Of a stretch of 64,000 nt of DNA, positions 47,976-60,523 are shown one piece after another. The stretch spans positions 161,554,575 to 161,618,574 of the forward strand of contig NC_134455.1 of assembly GCF_047948215.1 (NCBI RefSeq), given 5' to 3'. The notes beneath the pieces were generated by a model. That model was not told the origin of the DNA. It saw nothing but the letters and a program-made list of their open reading frames with translations, and made no database searches. The translations under genes were made by a program, and so were the position numbers. The stretch comes from Lycorma delicatula. Lineage: Eukaryota > Arthropoda > Insecta > Hemiptera > Fulgoridae. The stretch's first letter is position 1. Each line of letters begins with the position of its first letter.

Positions 47976-48837
47976 ATAAAGCAAGCAGGCAGAAGTGAGA
48001 TCGGTTGAGAGCGGGAACGTAACAAATCGTTATGCATTTTCTAACACTAACGCTACAGTGGCGTTTACTGAAGACAACCTAGCGTAGTGTAGGACATAAG
48101 CTAGTGTAGTGTTAACGTTGTGTGGTACGTGAGAGTGTTCTTGTCCACTTACGTCTATTTCTCCACCCCTCTTTAAACCAACGCAGCTACCCCATGACGA
48201 GTTTTAGTGGCATCGGCTGCGGAAGCTTTCAGAGCTAATGTGGCCGCTGAAGTGTTTGCACAGTAAAGACAACGTACTAACTTATCCCTCCTCGTTTCAT
48301 ACTCGACTGATACCGCCACTTCCATAAATATAACCATCGTGCGCGCGCACGAACACACGACCGCGCGGATTCCCGCAACAGACATTACATTTTTGAGGTA
48401 CAAAGAGTAGTTTTACCACCAAGAAGTGTTGTGATCTTTTTAAATAAAAATTTCTTCAGAATTTTAGGATCGTTAAAAATCAAAATTCATATTTGTATGT
48501 ACAGAGAATAACTCCCTTCCTTTAGAAATTTCAATTGTTAAAACCAATTATAACCATTTTCTCGCTTGCATCCAGGATACCTAAAAAGGATGAATCATTT
48601 CTGCTTAGTTACAATGGCAAAATTATACCAGCTACATTTCTTTCTTCTAAAGTGGACGGGTAAAAGAAAATCTGTGGAGAGGGTATATTATAAGAAATCT
48701 TAAAGATTTTCATTTACAGTATTTCTGTAAAATCGTTTTGAGCGATTTTGAAGAAAGTTTTGAAAACTACTTATATATAAGTTCTTACAATTTAAAAAAA
48801 AAAAAACAAAAAAAAAACAGTATTATTGGTTTTAAGA
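47976..48837. other. CpG-rich core between the direct repeats
   Basis: 48000-48400 is much GC-richer than its surroundings (GTGCGCGCGCACGAACACAC, CCGCGCGGATTCCCGC). No recognisable protein: the 76-codon minus frame at 48173-48403 has no motif. It could be the internal part of a small LTR-like element or host regulatory DNA. Confidence 0.4.
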
Positions 48838-49110
48838 ATTGATTTAATTTTTGTGGTAGTTGACAGAATAATTAGTGAAAATACAGCCACTAAAGCAGAT
48901 AATCTATTACAAGGAACGAATGAAAATGTCGATGAATTTTTTTTTTTACCTGTGTCAGAATCGATTTTTAAATGCAATGTGATTATTAATACTGGAATTG
49001 AGTTGTATATATCTATCACTACATTTTTCTGAATTTTTATTCTTGTGTCATATCGGTTAATCTTGTTTCTCGGTTATCTTGTGTCAGACTATTAAAAGGA
49101 AAGTAAACAT
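48838..49110 (+). repeat. Direct repeat, right copy (~273 bp)
   Basis: Partner of 47699-47975, same orientation, start-to-start distance about 1140 bp. The element-like span would be 47699-49110. There is no clear TG..CA boundary, primer-binding site or target-site duplication. Confidence 0.9.
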
Positions 49111-50888
49111 AGACAAAAGAAAAGAAGAATTCTTTTTAAACATATTGCCTTCGTCAACCGAATCATTAATCATATTTTTCTGTAAAAGCTATGAACAGAG
49201 TTTCAGATAAATAAGACCATTGTGAACATGGATGCGGATTAAAATCGTAAACTGAATTTCCTATATCAATAAAAATGTTGTCCGATTATGATAGATTGTA
49301 AGAATGTAAGAAGTTTTAAAAGAAAAATAATAAAAAAATTATTTTCATAAAAAAACAAAAACACCTCAGGAATGCATTATATACAAGTCTAGATATTGAC
49401 TAGGATAAAATTAAAAGTCTTTTGAAGATTATGATTTAAATTAAGAGAATTTTTATGTATTCCAGTACTTTAAGCTGAAACCTGTATAAGGAGCTACTTT
49501 GCACTATTGTATGGTGTTCAAGTAAGATTTCACTTTATTTTAGTTACAGTAACTAAACTCCTGTCGAAAGCTTAGTTAAAAGGATAAAATATATGATAAA
49601 TAATTTTTTTTCGAGAATATCATGATTCTGAATAGATTTATTATGAAACTACTTGTTAAATTACTCATATTCCTTACTTATATTCCCTATTTTTACAGTA
49701 CAAAATTTAGACAAAATAATAGTCTAGAAATTTGTTTTCTATTCAAATAATGAGTGTAGCTATTGAAATGGATTTTGATTGAAATTAAAAAAAAGTAATA
49801 AGAATAAAATTATCGATTAAAATTACTGCATTTATTGCAATAGAAATATAACAACAACGGGTTGTAGGTTATTATTTATATACAAAACATACGGTCAACC
49901 GAATAAAGCGCGTGTAACAGTCTTATATCCAATAAATTACTTGTAACATCTAAAGCTTAGAAACAAGAAAGAAATAAGAGGGTAAATAGATAAATGGAAG
50001 TTGTAGAAAACATGACACCCTTGTAGTGACATCATCGACCGAGAGGAAGTACCAATACCACCACTGAAGTGCAATGCAGTCGTGCTCTGCTCTCTTATAA
50101 ATCTTCCCGCAACTTGCTTCTCTCTACACAAAAATCTCTTATTTTATCTCGCAAAGTGGCTGTTAGAAAAACTTCTATATGTTTTATGGGTCTTTGAAAA
50201 ACTGTTTTATACTAACGCTTCGCTTAACGAGTTTCAACTAAGACTGTGATAAGAGGTTGCATTAAAAAAGTATTTTCTTAAAATGAAATTCTCGCCTTTG
50301 AACTGGACATAAACATCATAGCTTATGTTTTTAAATAATTAATATTATTCTTAATAACCTTTTTTTTATTTTTGTAATCGAGGTCGTTTGTTCTTTGTTT
50401 CTTTAGTTTGTAAGTCGAGCAAAGTAAAGTCATTAAAATCATAAAAATATCCCAAAAATAAATAAACGAATAACGGCTTTAAATGTTTAGGTAAAAAAAA
50501 ACAGATCGCGTTTATTCTAAGTAACCAAATAGAGTTTCATCAATAAATGGCAAAATTTTAGATAATTGGGTACAATTACGTAAAGAAAATATGAAAATGT
50601 TGATAAAACAATATTCTTGCGCAAGTAATACGAAACTGTATTAATTTATCAATTTATTTATTTTCTTAAATTTTTGTTTAACCTTCGAAAAATATTAGAT
50701 CAATGATCAAAATTGCACAAAAAATCATAAAAATTAAAAGAATTGAATTCAAAATGTTAGGGAATTTGTCTAGATCATTGTCAACCCTTTTAAAGAGATT
50801 TTGGGAGAAAATATCAAAGTGAGAAATAGGTTTAAAAAAGTTTTCTTTGTTTCTATTTAGCGCTCTCTCTCTCTCTCTCTACATTTGA

Positions 50889-50944
<56 letters not shown>

Positions 50945-52296
50945 CTCTTTTGGGTGGCACATCCAAAAAAATAAAAGAACATTCATCACCACTATTTAAA
51001 AATTGCTACATGTTTACATCATTTGTTACTTAAAACATTACCACTCTTCATTGCTTGTCGCAGTCAGATAAAAAATTAAGCCAAATAATATAAAAAGAAA
51101 AATCGATTATTAAGTAAAAAAATAAATAAAACTAATAATCTAGTATGATGAAGAATTGATAATTTAAAATTACTTAAACATTTAATTAAAGTAGTATAAG
51201 ATATTTAATAAAAAATTTCTCTTTCAATGCACACAATATTTTAAATAAATTACTTCAGAAAGATTCATTATAGTACTACAAATTCAATTAATTTCAGTGA
51301 AGATTCTTCAGACGTATAAATACAACTCAGCTAACTTTCCTTAAACTAAAACCGAGTAACTTCTAATATTATTAGATCAGAAAGTGAAAGTAAGTTAAAA
51401 TTATAAAAGAAAATGTTAACCCCCGCCCTCCAATCAATTAAACAAGAATATTTTCCAGGTTTTAAAAATAAAATAATCTGTTGAAATAATTGAGATATTA
51501 TATATTAAATGTTTTTTGTTTATTATTGATCTGTAGACAATTATAACAATAAATTAAAAAACTAATATAAAGTAAGTATGGAAATTGATATTTTATTAAA
51601 GAGTTCTTGTCATTTCTCGGACTAATTTTTACTTTCCCAGTTTTAAAATATATGCTACTACAGCAGCTATAACGGGAAAGTATAAAAACAGTTAAAAAAA
51701 AAAAAAAAACATGAAAAGAATGGGCCTTTTTTAAGTTTTGTGAGTTACGGAGACATAAAATTTGATTTAATTAAATTGTAAATAACATAAGAAAAAACTT
51801 TTTTTCCAATACTCCCAAATCCAAAAAATCTATTTTTGTCAGACGGTCGTTTCTGTATTTGGTTTATAACATGGACCCCATTACCGATTTACTTCAAACT
51901 TGGTGGACAGGTATCACCTTAGGGAAGAAGGAAAGTGATAAATTTTTGCTAAAATTGAAAAATGAATGTGTGTGACCAAAATAAAATTCAATTTTTTACT
52001 GGGGCGCTTCAGGAAAAGGTTTTCTTACAAAAGTTGAATTTTTTTTCAAGATCGCAAATTAGCAAAAATTTTTGTTTAATTTTTACCCCTTCAAAAAACG
52101 GAATTTATTTATATACATATATATATATATTTTTTTTCTACATCTTGTTTCAGAAAAGGAATTAATGGGATTTTTAAGCATCTATATTTTCAACATCAAT
52201 AGGCCTTCAAACCACTATAAAAATATTTTGCCCATCTCACTCCAATGGTCTATGATAACAAAAAAATATTTGTCTTATTTAAAAAAAAAATATTAT
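49111..52296. other. AT-rich sequence, no gene seen
   Basis: It contains a compound (CT)n/(GT)(AT)n microsatellite at 50863-50942. The short frames at 49937-50131 and 51962-52398 are not convincing. Confidence 0.55.
50863..50942. repeat. Compound microsatellite (CT)n ... (GT)3(AT)n
   Basis: (CT)9 at 50863-50880, a 10-bp spacer, then GTGTGT running into (AT)n to 50942. Confidence 0.95.
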
Positions 52297-52510
52297 TTTT
52301 ATACGGATTTGAATACTAGGATTCAAACACCGAGGATACCGGTGTCTTTTGGTGATTGGATTTCAATTAACCACACATCTCCGGAATGGTCGAACTGAGA
52401 CTGTACAAGACTACACTTCATTTACACTCATACATATCTTCCTCATTCATCCGCTGAAGTATATCTGAACGGTAATTACCGGAGGCTAAACAGGAAAAAG
52501 AAAACAAAAA
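52297..52510 (+). mobile_element. SINE family A, 5'-truncated
   Basis: It lacks the tRNA-like head. Body and tail match the family: TTTATACGGATTTGAATACT, CAATTAACCACACATCTC, GAACTGAGACTGTACAAGAC, CTGAAGTATATCTGAACGG, CCGGAGGCTAAACAGG, then an A-rich end. The junction with the upstream T/A-rich sequence is at about 52297. Confidence 0.9.
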
Positions 52511-53698
52511 TTCGTTTAATGGTTAGTTCTACAACGAACGACTTAATCGGTGTTCATTTAATCGGTATCAGACGACTTGTTGAAATAACATGAAGTGTAA
52601 TTGGAGAAAAATCATCACGCATTAAAGATGTAATAATAAGGTTTTCGTAGTAATCAAAATTTGAAAAAAATTTAAACATTTGGAGTTTTCTTACGAATAT
52701 TTCATTAATGAGCGACACTAGTTACATGAAAAGAATAAAAAATATTAACTTTAAAAATACCATTTATTTATAGTTTTGTTTCGATATGGACAATCCCTCA
52801 ACAAACATTTTTCACCTAACCCGGAATGAATAAGTTTTTACTCGTGAGAAATATTCGCAAAAAACGTTTATATCGATTGTTTTCATAATCGAATTTTTTG
52901 CGTGATGAAATTCCAAAATTTTAGTTTACGAATTCGTTTAAGTTCAATTAGTCGAGTTACTGAATTGGTATTTTCATATCGACTGAATAACTGATATAAC
53001 TGAATAACGTTACATACCGTAAATGCCATTAAAATAAAATTATTTCTATAAATATATTCTGGGCTAAATGCCTGAATTGTTGAAATTCAGTTGTATGACG
53101 TGTGGTAACGTATCAAATAGCGAGATTCTCTGTATTCGTTTTATTTTCTTTAATAACTATATGAGTGACAAAAAAGATAAACCCGGATTTGTCAATCTCG
53201 GCTTTAAATTTTGAATAATAAAAATATTTTAAGAAGCACTTGGGGTTATTATAATACGTGTAGTATCGATTAAAACCTATAGAAAATAATACGACTTGTG
53301 GTAGACGTAATAAACCACAATGGTGGGCTATTCTTTAAAGTAATTGAGAAGTTTAATTCGTTTAAAGTATATGAAGAGGCAATAAATCGTAGTATATAAA
53401 CTTATACAGCTTAAGTCTGTATAAACTTATAGAACATTAATGGAGGTATCCTAACTGGACTTAAAATCTTTTGAGATTTTCTAAATATACTAATTCGGAT
53501 TGTTGACAGTTTTAGACAAACTCTATTCTAATTTTATTTATTATGTTTATTCATAAGACTTAATACGAAATAATTTTTCTGAGATTGTCTACTATGATAA
53601 CGGTAAATGGATAAAGTCAACTTATTGCATAGAAAATCTTATTTTCATTGTTCAGTTTTTGTCAAAAATGTAAAATGATCTGATCTGGACAACACATG
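52511..53698. other. AT-rich sequence, no gene seen
   Basis: Nothing recognisable. Confidence 0.55.
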
Positions 53699-54473
53699 AC
53701 TTCCTTGTAGGCCTATTAAATTACGTTTACACATTTTTTTTTAAATGAAAAGTACGTGAAATTTTATTTCATTAAAAATTTGTGATATTTTTTCATATTT
53801 TTTTTTTATTATTGAATTATTAATCGTAAAAAGTTTTACAGTAAGAGGTTAACACTTATTAATAAATCAATATATTTGAATTAAAAAAAAAAAGTTAAAA
53901 AAAGAGATAAGTCTGATTCGAACCGATGTACCTTCCCTAAGATCCAAAAATTTCATTAATTAGTATTTTATTTGGCTATAACTCTGGAACTAATGAAAAT
54001 AAGCACAACTTATGATATATCGTTGACTTATGACATATCGTAAGCTCTCAATGAGGGCTTATTACTGCAGTTAAGAAAAAGTATAATTCAATTTTTTTGG
54101 TATTTAGGCTTTCTTGAACATTTTTGGATTAGTCGATTGCAATCAAAAGGGGAGGTGCACAACTAGATGTTACAACAGTCAGTCCTAAATCCAAAATTTT
54201 AACATCCTGTGGCTAATCGTTTTTGAGTTATGCGAAATACATACGTACGTAAGTACTTACTTACCTACATACATAAGTAAATACATACATACGTACTTAC
54301 ATTCGTACATACGTATGTACATACATACATAAATACCTACATATGTACGTAGACAGACGTCACGCCACAACTACTCAAAATGGATTCAGGGATGGTCAAA
54401 ATGGATATTTCCATTGAAATCTGGAAACCGAAATTTTTCGACACAATACTTGCTTTACTTCGTACAAGGAAGT
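53699..54473. mobile_element. Dispersed repeat C: 775-bp non-autonomous element with short TIRs
   Basis: The ends ACTTCCTTGTA (53699-53709) and TACAAGGAAGT (54463-54473) form an 11-bp perfect inverted repeat. The interior has TCCAAAATTTTAACATCCTG, GCAATCAAAAGGGGAGGTGC and a GTTTTTGAGTTATGCG block, followed by a 110-bp tract of ACAT/ACGT-like tetranucleotides and then GGATGGTCAAAATGGATATT. Two partial relatives lie at 28205-28255 and 29303-29735. No coding frame. I recall related repeats from hemipteran genomes. Confidence 0.75.
54240..54352. repeat. Imperfect ACAT/ACGT tetranucleotide tract
   Basis: CATACGTACGTAAGTACTTA and CATACATACGTACTTACATT type repeats lie inside dispersed repeat C. A shorter version occurs at about 29698-29725 in the second copy. 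Confidence 0.85.
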
Positions 54474-56749
54474 AAAAACAGAACTAGTTATCCCAATTTG
54501 TTTTCAAGTTGTTTTAATTTACTCCAGAACAGTTGAAATAATTTTCACAAAACGTGTAAGATAAATTTCAAAGTTAAATTAAATTTTATAGATTTGTTTA
54601 CAATTATTGAAGGATAGTTTTTTTTAAATTATCAACTGAGTTTTTTAAATTGCCAAAAATATATTTTTTGGTGAAACAGAATTTCTTTTAATGGTTACTC
54701 ATTATCCATCAATAAATTAGTAGGTATAAAAGTTGAAATACACAACACATGAAACAACAAAAGAAATATTACCTTAAACCTATTAATGTTTTGATTTTCC
54801 TTCATCTGGATGCAAAAACATAAAACTTGAAAGAGTAAAAATTAAAGCACATAAATACGAAACGGTATTTGCAGAAACCATTCAAAATTATCAAGATATT
54901 CCATCCGATATAAAATAAAAATTGTTTTAAATATATTTCCAATGATCTTGTGTAAACAATTTTTTTATATGAGTGTTAACTCTACGAGAAACTACTAGAT
55001 AAAGCCAGGTAGTTGCTACTCATAAATAAATTGGGAATTTGAATACTGAATTCTAGATTCATTTAGCAATTAGTTTAGCTCTTTAATAGTAATACTAATA
55101 ATAATTTTAGAAATAGGTTAGGGTATCGTATTATTTTCAGTATAGTCTCGTTTGATAAAACATAACCAGTTAAATAATGTTCTTAAGATGATGACAGCGC
55201 TTAACTTGTGTAACCAAAACAGTAACAAAACTTAAAAATGTTTTATTTCGCGAAGTTAGTGGTTACTTTTAGAGTTTATACCGATCGAAATTACACGTGA
55301 AAATTAATTGAGATAAAATTAATTTTACATTTTCTCTACATCGATAATAAGCCTTATTATTCGAATAATAAGCCTTTTTATTCTTTTCAGCTAGTAGTTT
55401 TTTTTCTTTCCTGATAAAATATTCTCTAATCCCTCGGTAACGTTAAGATTTTAAAGTGTTTTCATTGTTTTCACTTATATTCAGTAGACATAGTTTTAAA
55501 CGAGATCGTTTGTAACGAGCAAAAATAAGAAAAAATTGTTTGGTTCCCTATATTATTAACGTAAAATTTGTTTTAACGAGCTAATAACGAAGTTAAAAGT
55601 CGGTTATAAAAAACAAATTATTTTGTTCAGAATAATAAATATATTTCTTGAGAAACTAGGAACGAGAATGATTTTAAAATACTGGTACAGAAATTAAATG
55701 TTAAATACTGTAACTTACAATTAATACTGTATGTTTGTAATATTGAATGTTATAACGACATTATTCAGTTAGAATAGGGAGGCAATGACCTCTTCACCAT
55801 AAGTGAAAGTAGGTAATAAGAAAACCAGATGCAGTAGTAAGCCATATACAGTTTTGTACTGGTTATTTCTGGATTCTGAGAAATTCCATTCCTTCAGTAT
55901 TATGAGATTATACAGGTGGAGATGGGAAGGGAGAGTAATTTTAGTCGAGTTTAGATAGTCGATTCTTGAACGGATTTGTTGCTGCTTTGTACAGTAAATT
56001 TGTGAGTTTAACTCAGTGTATTTTCTGCGAGCGTGTTGTGTATTTTTGATACATTTATACGGCACAGAAGAAATATCGCGCGTTAAAAGAAATTCCTTTT
56101 GGTTTGCGACAAATTAAAAATTACTGAGGAATTAGAAAACGGGCGAACTAATCCTGATGTGTAAAATACATGGGCTTTCTACTTCCATTGTTTCAGAGAT
56201 TTTTAAAATCTATAAATTTTTGATACCCCCATTTCATAAAGTTCTATTTTCAATAAATCATAAATATTATTTGCGAATTCACGTGCTTGATTATGAAGTT
56301 TTTTTATTTTTATTACGGATTTAAATTCTGCCATAACAAGCCAACAACAAAAATATTATTAATAAAAATACTAAAACACAAAACCAAGAATTTTTGAATA
56401 CACTTTAGTGTTTAAACCTGAAAAAATTCATAAAAATTACGAAACGTAAGTTATTTATTATGTACCTTTGTAACACAGCCCGATAACCCTTACTGGATAC
56501 TAAAAATTAAATTAATTTCATCTACTTACGATAATTTAAGAAGGAATTGTGTTACTCCTTTTCATTTGCTTGTCCAGAATGATTCGAGGTGAAATGGTCC
56601 ATAATTTTAATAGCTTGAAAAAAGGATTTTACCGGGGTTATATTAACTAGTGTAAGGATTTTATCAGTGAAAATATGTTTGGGAAAATAACTTGCGTGAA
56701 GTTTTTGTAATCCAAACCTATAAAAAATTATTTTGGTATTCTTAACTTT

Positions 56750-56790
56750 TATATATATATATATATATAATGTGTGTGTGTGTATGTGCG
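56750..56790. repeat. (AT)n(TG)n compound microsatellite
   Basis: Seen directly: about 20 bp of AT then about 20 bp of TG-rich repeats. Confidence 0.95.
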
Positions 56791-57164
56791 TGAGTGTACA
56801 CAAAGGGGTAGGAGATTACACACAAACTTAGGCAGTGCTAGCACGTACCCACAGAAGCCATATTAACTAATTCTGATTTTGGTTTGAGAAAGGAACATAC
56901 AGGACCGATTATTTACTAAATTCTGATTGTTATATAACTCATCGAAGTAAAATAATTAAAAAATTTCTCAACAGTAAAAAATCAAATAAAAATAAATTAA
57001 TTATGTTGCTACAGAAACTTGTTAACAAATTCTCATTTCTGTATATAGTTACAGAAGTCACACTTAGAACTGCTTTTGTCATTGAAATGAATTTTAAGTT
57101 GATTTTACAGAGAGCATCTCCCTTCCGATCCTGTTATTATGTCAGAAACATAACACAAACAAGT

Positions 57165-57530
57165 TAGGCTCGCGAAGACGGGTGAGGATTTTTCACGCTT
57201 TATAAATAATTAACGAAGTGCGCATGTAGGGTCGTGTTAAGTAACCTTTCTGTTGTTGGTAGCTAAATCACGTTTCCAAGTAAACACCGGTATAGGCTCG
57301 CGCAGGTAGGTGGGGTTTAATCGTAGATCATACATTGATCATTTAAGCGTGCACTTCGGTAGGGAAGGGAAGGAAAGACGTTCTAAATGACTTTGTACCA
57401 GAACTTAGACCGCGCCTCGCCCGACTTATACATGCAGATTAACATATTTCATTATGCAAAGAAATCCTGAGTTAAACAAAACTAATCCCGAGTTACACTA
57501 AAGTTTCATAGGCTCGCGTAGACGGGTGAG
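57165..57530 (+). repeat. Three spaced copies of TAGGCTCGCGNAGACGGGTGAG
   Basis: 57165-57186 TAGGCTCGCGAAGACGGGTG, 57293-57313 TAGGCTCGCGCAGGTAGGTG and 57509-57530 TAGGCTCGCGTAGACGGGTG, all in the same orientation and spaced 128 and 216 bp apart in GC-richer sequence. Confidence 0.85.
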
Positions 57531-58229
57531 TCTTACTACTTACACTTATACGGTGAAACACAGTAACAAAAGTAGGAATTAACACATATAGGCTAACCTG
57601 TCAAATTAAATTAGATACCAAATGTATTTTAGCAGGAAGAAGTGGACGTATCCCTCACAATAATATTAATTAATGTTTTTTTTTCAAGAAACAAAAACCA
57701 GTAAACAGAAAAAATAATTAAAGAGAATAATAAAATTGCACTAATTTATTAATTGCATTTATAACGATAACTTTCAAAATAAACGCTTTTGATTACTATT
57801 ATTTAAAATAAATCTATGTATAAATATAAAATAAATCTACAGTAAACTTAAGATAAAATTTCTTATTCACTAATGATACAATAAAAAGCTACACAAAAAA
57901 AATCTTAATTTATTCCATATTTTTATTTTTTACTAAAAACAATTCCTCATGAAAAATACACGGTTGATGTGCAATGTAGTAGTACAATGCTACAGAAAGA
58001 GTAGTATAATGTGTATCACAACAAGCGCCTACCTCTCCCTGCAGAGGTTGTATTTTCGATTCGGCGCACTGTACAAATAACTATTGTGTAAAAAACAAAT
58101 TACTTTAAGTTAATCGAAATAGTAGTGTTTTGAATAACTGAAAATTCACTACATGTATTACCGCAGCTACAATATATTTGTTGGACCAAGGCAAAATATT
58201 TTACATTTATTAAGTCATTTACATTTATT

Positions 58230-59806
58230 AAGTATGGCACAGAACTCGTTACCCTGCTGATAAGGGAAGATTTAACAGGGCTTCTCAAGAATGAAAAAGG
58301 TAAATTCGAACATTTAAGGACACTTCGTTTCAATCCTACATTGAGAATATTTCTGATGGGCGGGCTACTTTATGGAAAGCTGCGAAGTCGTTCAAGAGAT
58401 CCCTGCAGTTTGTTGCTCTTCTCCGTGACATTGACGGAACGTGGGCGAGACGTTTTCAGGAGAAGGCGGCCTTATTTTCTCAAAACTTTTCACGACGTAT
58501 TCCAACCCAATTATGTCGAGACAGATCCGGAGGAGATCAGAGAAATCTCCGATTATTTGGTTTCTCCTTTCCGAATGTCCTTGCCGATAACGCGCCTTAC
58601 AGTGCACGGGATCTCTTCAGTCATTAACGATGAAATACATCCAGCGAGTAGGATTTGATTACCGGTCCGGTTCTCCAGGCACTACCTTGGCATGCGATAC
58701 GTTTGGTTACTTTGAAAACTGAAAAAGGTTTTACCGCATGTTTTTTATGTGGTACTAAAATCTTACCTAGAATACAGGTGCTTTTAAGTTAAAAATGAAA
58801 AGGTTTTGACGGATTTGTTCCTTATACAATCAGAGGTACCTCAAGGAAGCGTTCTCGGACCCATTTTGCATGTTCTGTTTAAGGCTGACTTGCCAATTAC
58901 AGCAGATAACACAGATTGCAATGATACTGCACTTTGCAACTATTGGTGTCGATACTGCAATTCTTGCTGTCCACGAAAATCCGACTACTGCGTCTCGTTT
59001 TATCTAAGATTACATCACTCTCCTCGAATCGTAGCTTACATGTTGGAAAATAAAAATAAATGAAACAAAATCAAAGCAACGTTCAACCTTCGTAAGGAAC
59101 ACTGTCCTGTTTCTATCTTCAATGTTCCGATTCCGAGGTTTCAAGACTGTAAATATTTGGATTTTCATCTTGATCGACGACTTACTTGGGGAAACCATAT
59201 CACATCTAAGCGGAAACAGTTGGATCTCAAGTTTAAACACATGTACTGGCTGATAGGACATAGATATTGGCTTTCAGCAGAAAGTAAATTATTGATTTAT
59301 AAATCCGTTTTGAAGCCTGTTTGAACCTACGGGCTTGAATTGTGGGGGATGGCATGCAATTCCCGTACTGACGTACTTGAACGCTACCAGACAAAAACAC
59401 TGCGGAAAATACTCAATATATCCTGGTACATAAGTAATAGCCTCATGTATAATGATCTTAAGTTGCGAACCGTTCGGAAGGAAATTTCTCTGGTCAGACT
59501 ACGGTATCAAAATCGTTTGGATCGGCACCCGAATTATTTCCCAGTCGATTTATTAGATAACACGATCAGTAATTTTTCAAGATTGCTGAGAGACAATATT
59601 ATTGGTTTGCCTTATCGTTTCAATTAGGTTTCTTTATGGTCTGGCCGTATGGAGTGCTCTTTTATATCATTACTAAGTCTCAAGCCGCTGGATCTGTGGC
59701 TATTTAATATTAGTTCAAGTAGATCTTACTTCTTCAGTGTTCAATTATGTTGCTGAACAGGTTGTAAAGTTGCTGTGTCGTTATAACAATATATAAATTA
59801 AAAAAA
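58230..59806 (+). mobile_element. Jockey-clade LINE relic (RT and C-terminus)
   Basis: From the left: a FEHLRTLRFNPTLRI-like block, then ATLWKAAKSFKRS in another frame, then SEVPQGSVLGPILHVLFKAD (58830-58890). The catalytic box follows: FATIGVDTAILAVHENP (58933 on), where the family has YADD, so the first catalytic Asp is lost. Then SIFNVPIPRFQDCKYLDFHL with DRRLTWGNHI (59110-59190), MYWLIGHRYWLSAESKLLIY, TYGLELWGMA (59325-59350) and RYQTKTLRKILNISWYISN, ending at 59625 with the DNIIGLPYRFN stop. The 3' UTR ends near 59806 in an A-rich run. Order and wording match Jockey-clade ORF2; the 5' half is missing and several stops and frameshifts occur. Confidence 0.85.
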
Positions 59807-60377
59807 TGATTAAGTTAAAGATTTACGTATTTATCTAACATATTCCTGAGTAGCGCAAAATATACAGAGTATCGTATGATTATTTGTTACTCAGGAATAA
59901 TGTTTTATCTATTTATTTGGAAACAAAAGTTGTTCACATGCATCTATACTTAGAACACAGTCAAATAATTAACATAAAAACATAAGTAAAACTGAATAAA
60001 GGAAAAGGTGTAATGTTTTCAATATTAATATAATTTGGATAATTTGAGGCCAATTATAATTAACATAGTTAAATACACTACCTTACATTTTCATCATTAT
60101 CATTTAATTATTATCACATAATTGCAAATAATAAGAACTCAACATTAAAATTTGAAGGGATACAAACATACTTCAACTATAAACATTTTGAGAAATTTCT
60201 TTTAGGGTGAATTTTCATATTGTTCAAGTTCTCATATTTTTCTTGTTAGTATTCTTTCAGGTTTGAAGGAAGCGAATTAAAAAAAAAAAACACTTTAATT
60301 TATTGTTATTGCCAGAAGGGAAAACGCATATTATATTTGGTTTCAGCAAGATTCCATCACCTCAAAACAAAAAAAGG

Positions 60378-60413
60378 AATTTTTCATTAAGAGAGATCTC
60401 TTAATGAAAAATT
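60378..60413. repeat. Perfect hairpin, 17-bp stem, 2-base loop
   Basis: AATTTTTCATTAAGAGA, GA, then TCTCTTAATGAAAAATT: fully complementary arms. Confidence 0.95.
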
Positions 60414-60480
60414 ATGCCTACATTTCAGTCGTTCATTATGTAAATGTCAACCTGCCAGCAAGTTCTCTGGGTTTAAGTTT

Positions 60481-60523
60481 GTCGACTACTTTGTTCACAT
60501 AGCATGTGAACAAAGTATTCGAC
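60481..60523. repeat. Hairpin, 20-bp stem with one mismatch, 3-base loop
   Basis: The arms GTCGACTACTTTGTTCACAT and ATGTGAACAAAGTATTCGAC surround AGC. Confidence 0.95.

Larger units (their letters stand above)
54474..58229. other. AT-rich sequence, no gene seen
   Basis: It holds an (AT)n(TG)n microsatellite at 56750-56790 and the 22-bp motif repeats at 57165-57530. A 98-codon minus frame at 55769-56065 (ending YGLLLHLVFLLPTFTYGEEV) is hydrophobic at its end but I do not recognise it. Confidence 0.5.

Noticed and set aside
48173..48403. 76-codon Ala/Cys-rich minus frame in the CpG-rich core
   Set aside because: Open because of high GC; no start context, homology pattern or continuation.
55769..56065. 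98-codon minus frame with a hydrophobic C-terminal segment
   Set aside because: No recognisable motif, no splice or start context, and the region shows no coding-like composition; kept only as a note in the gap entry.
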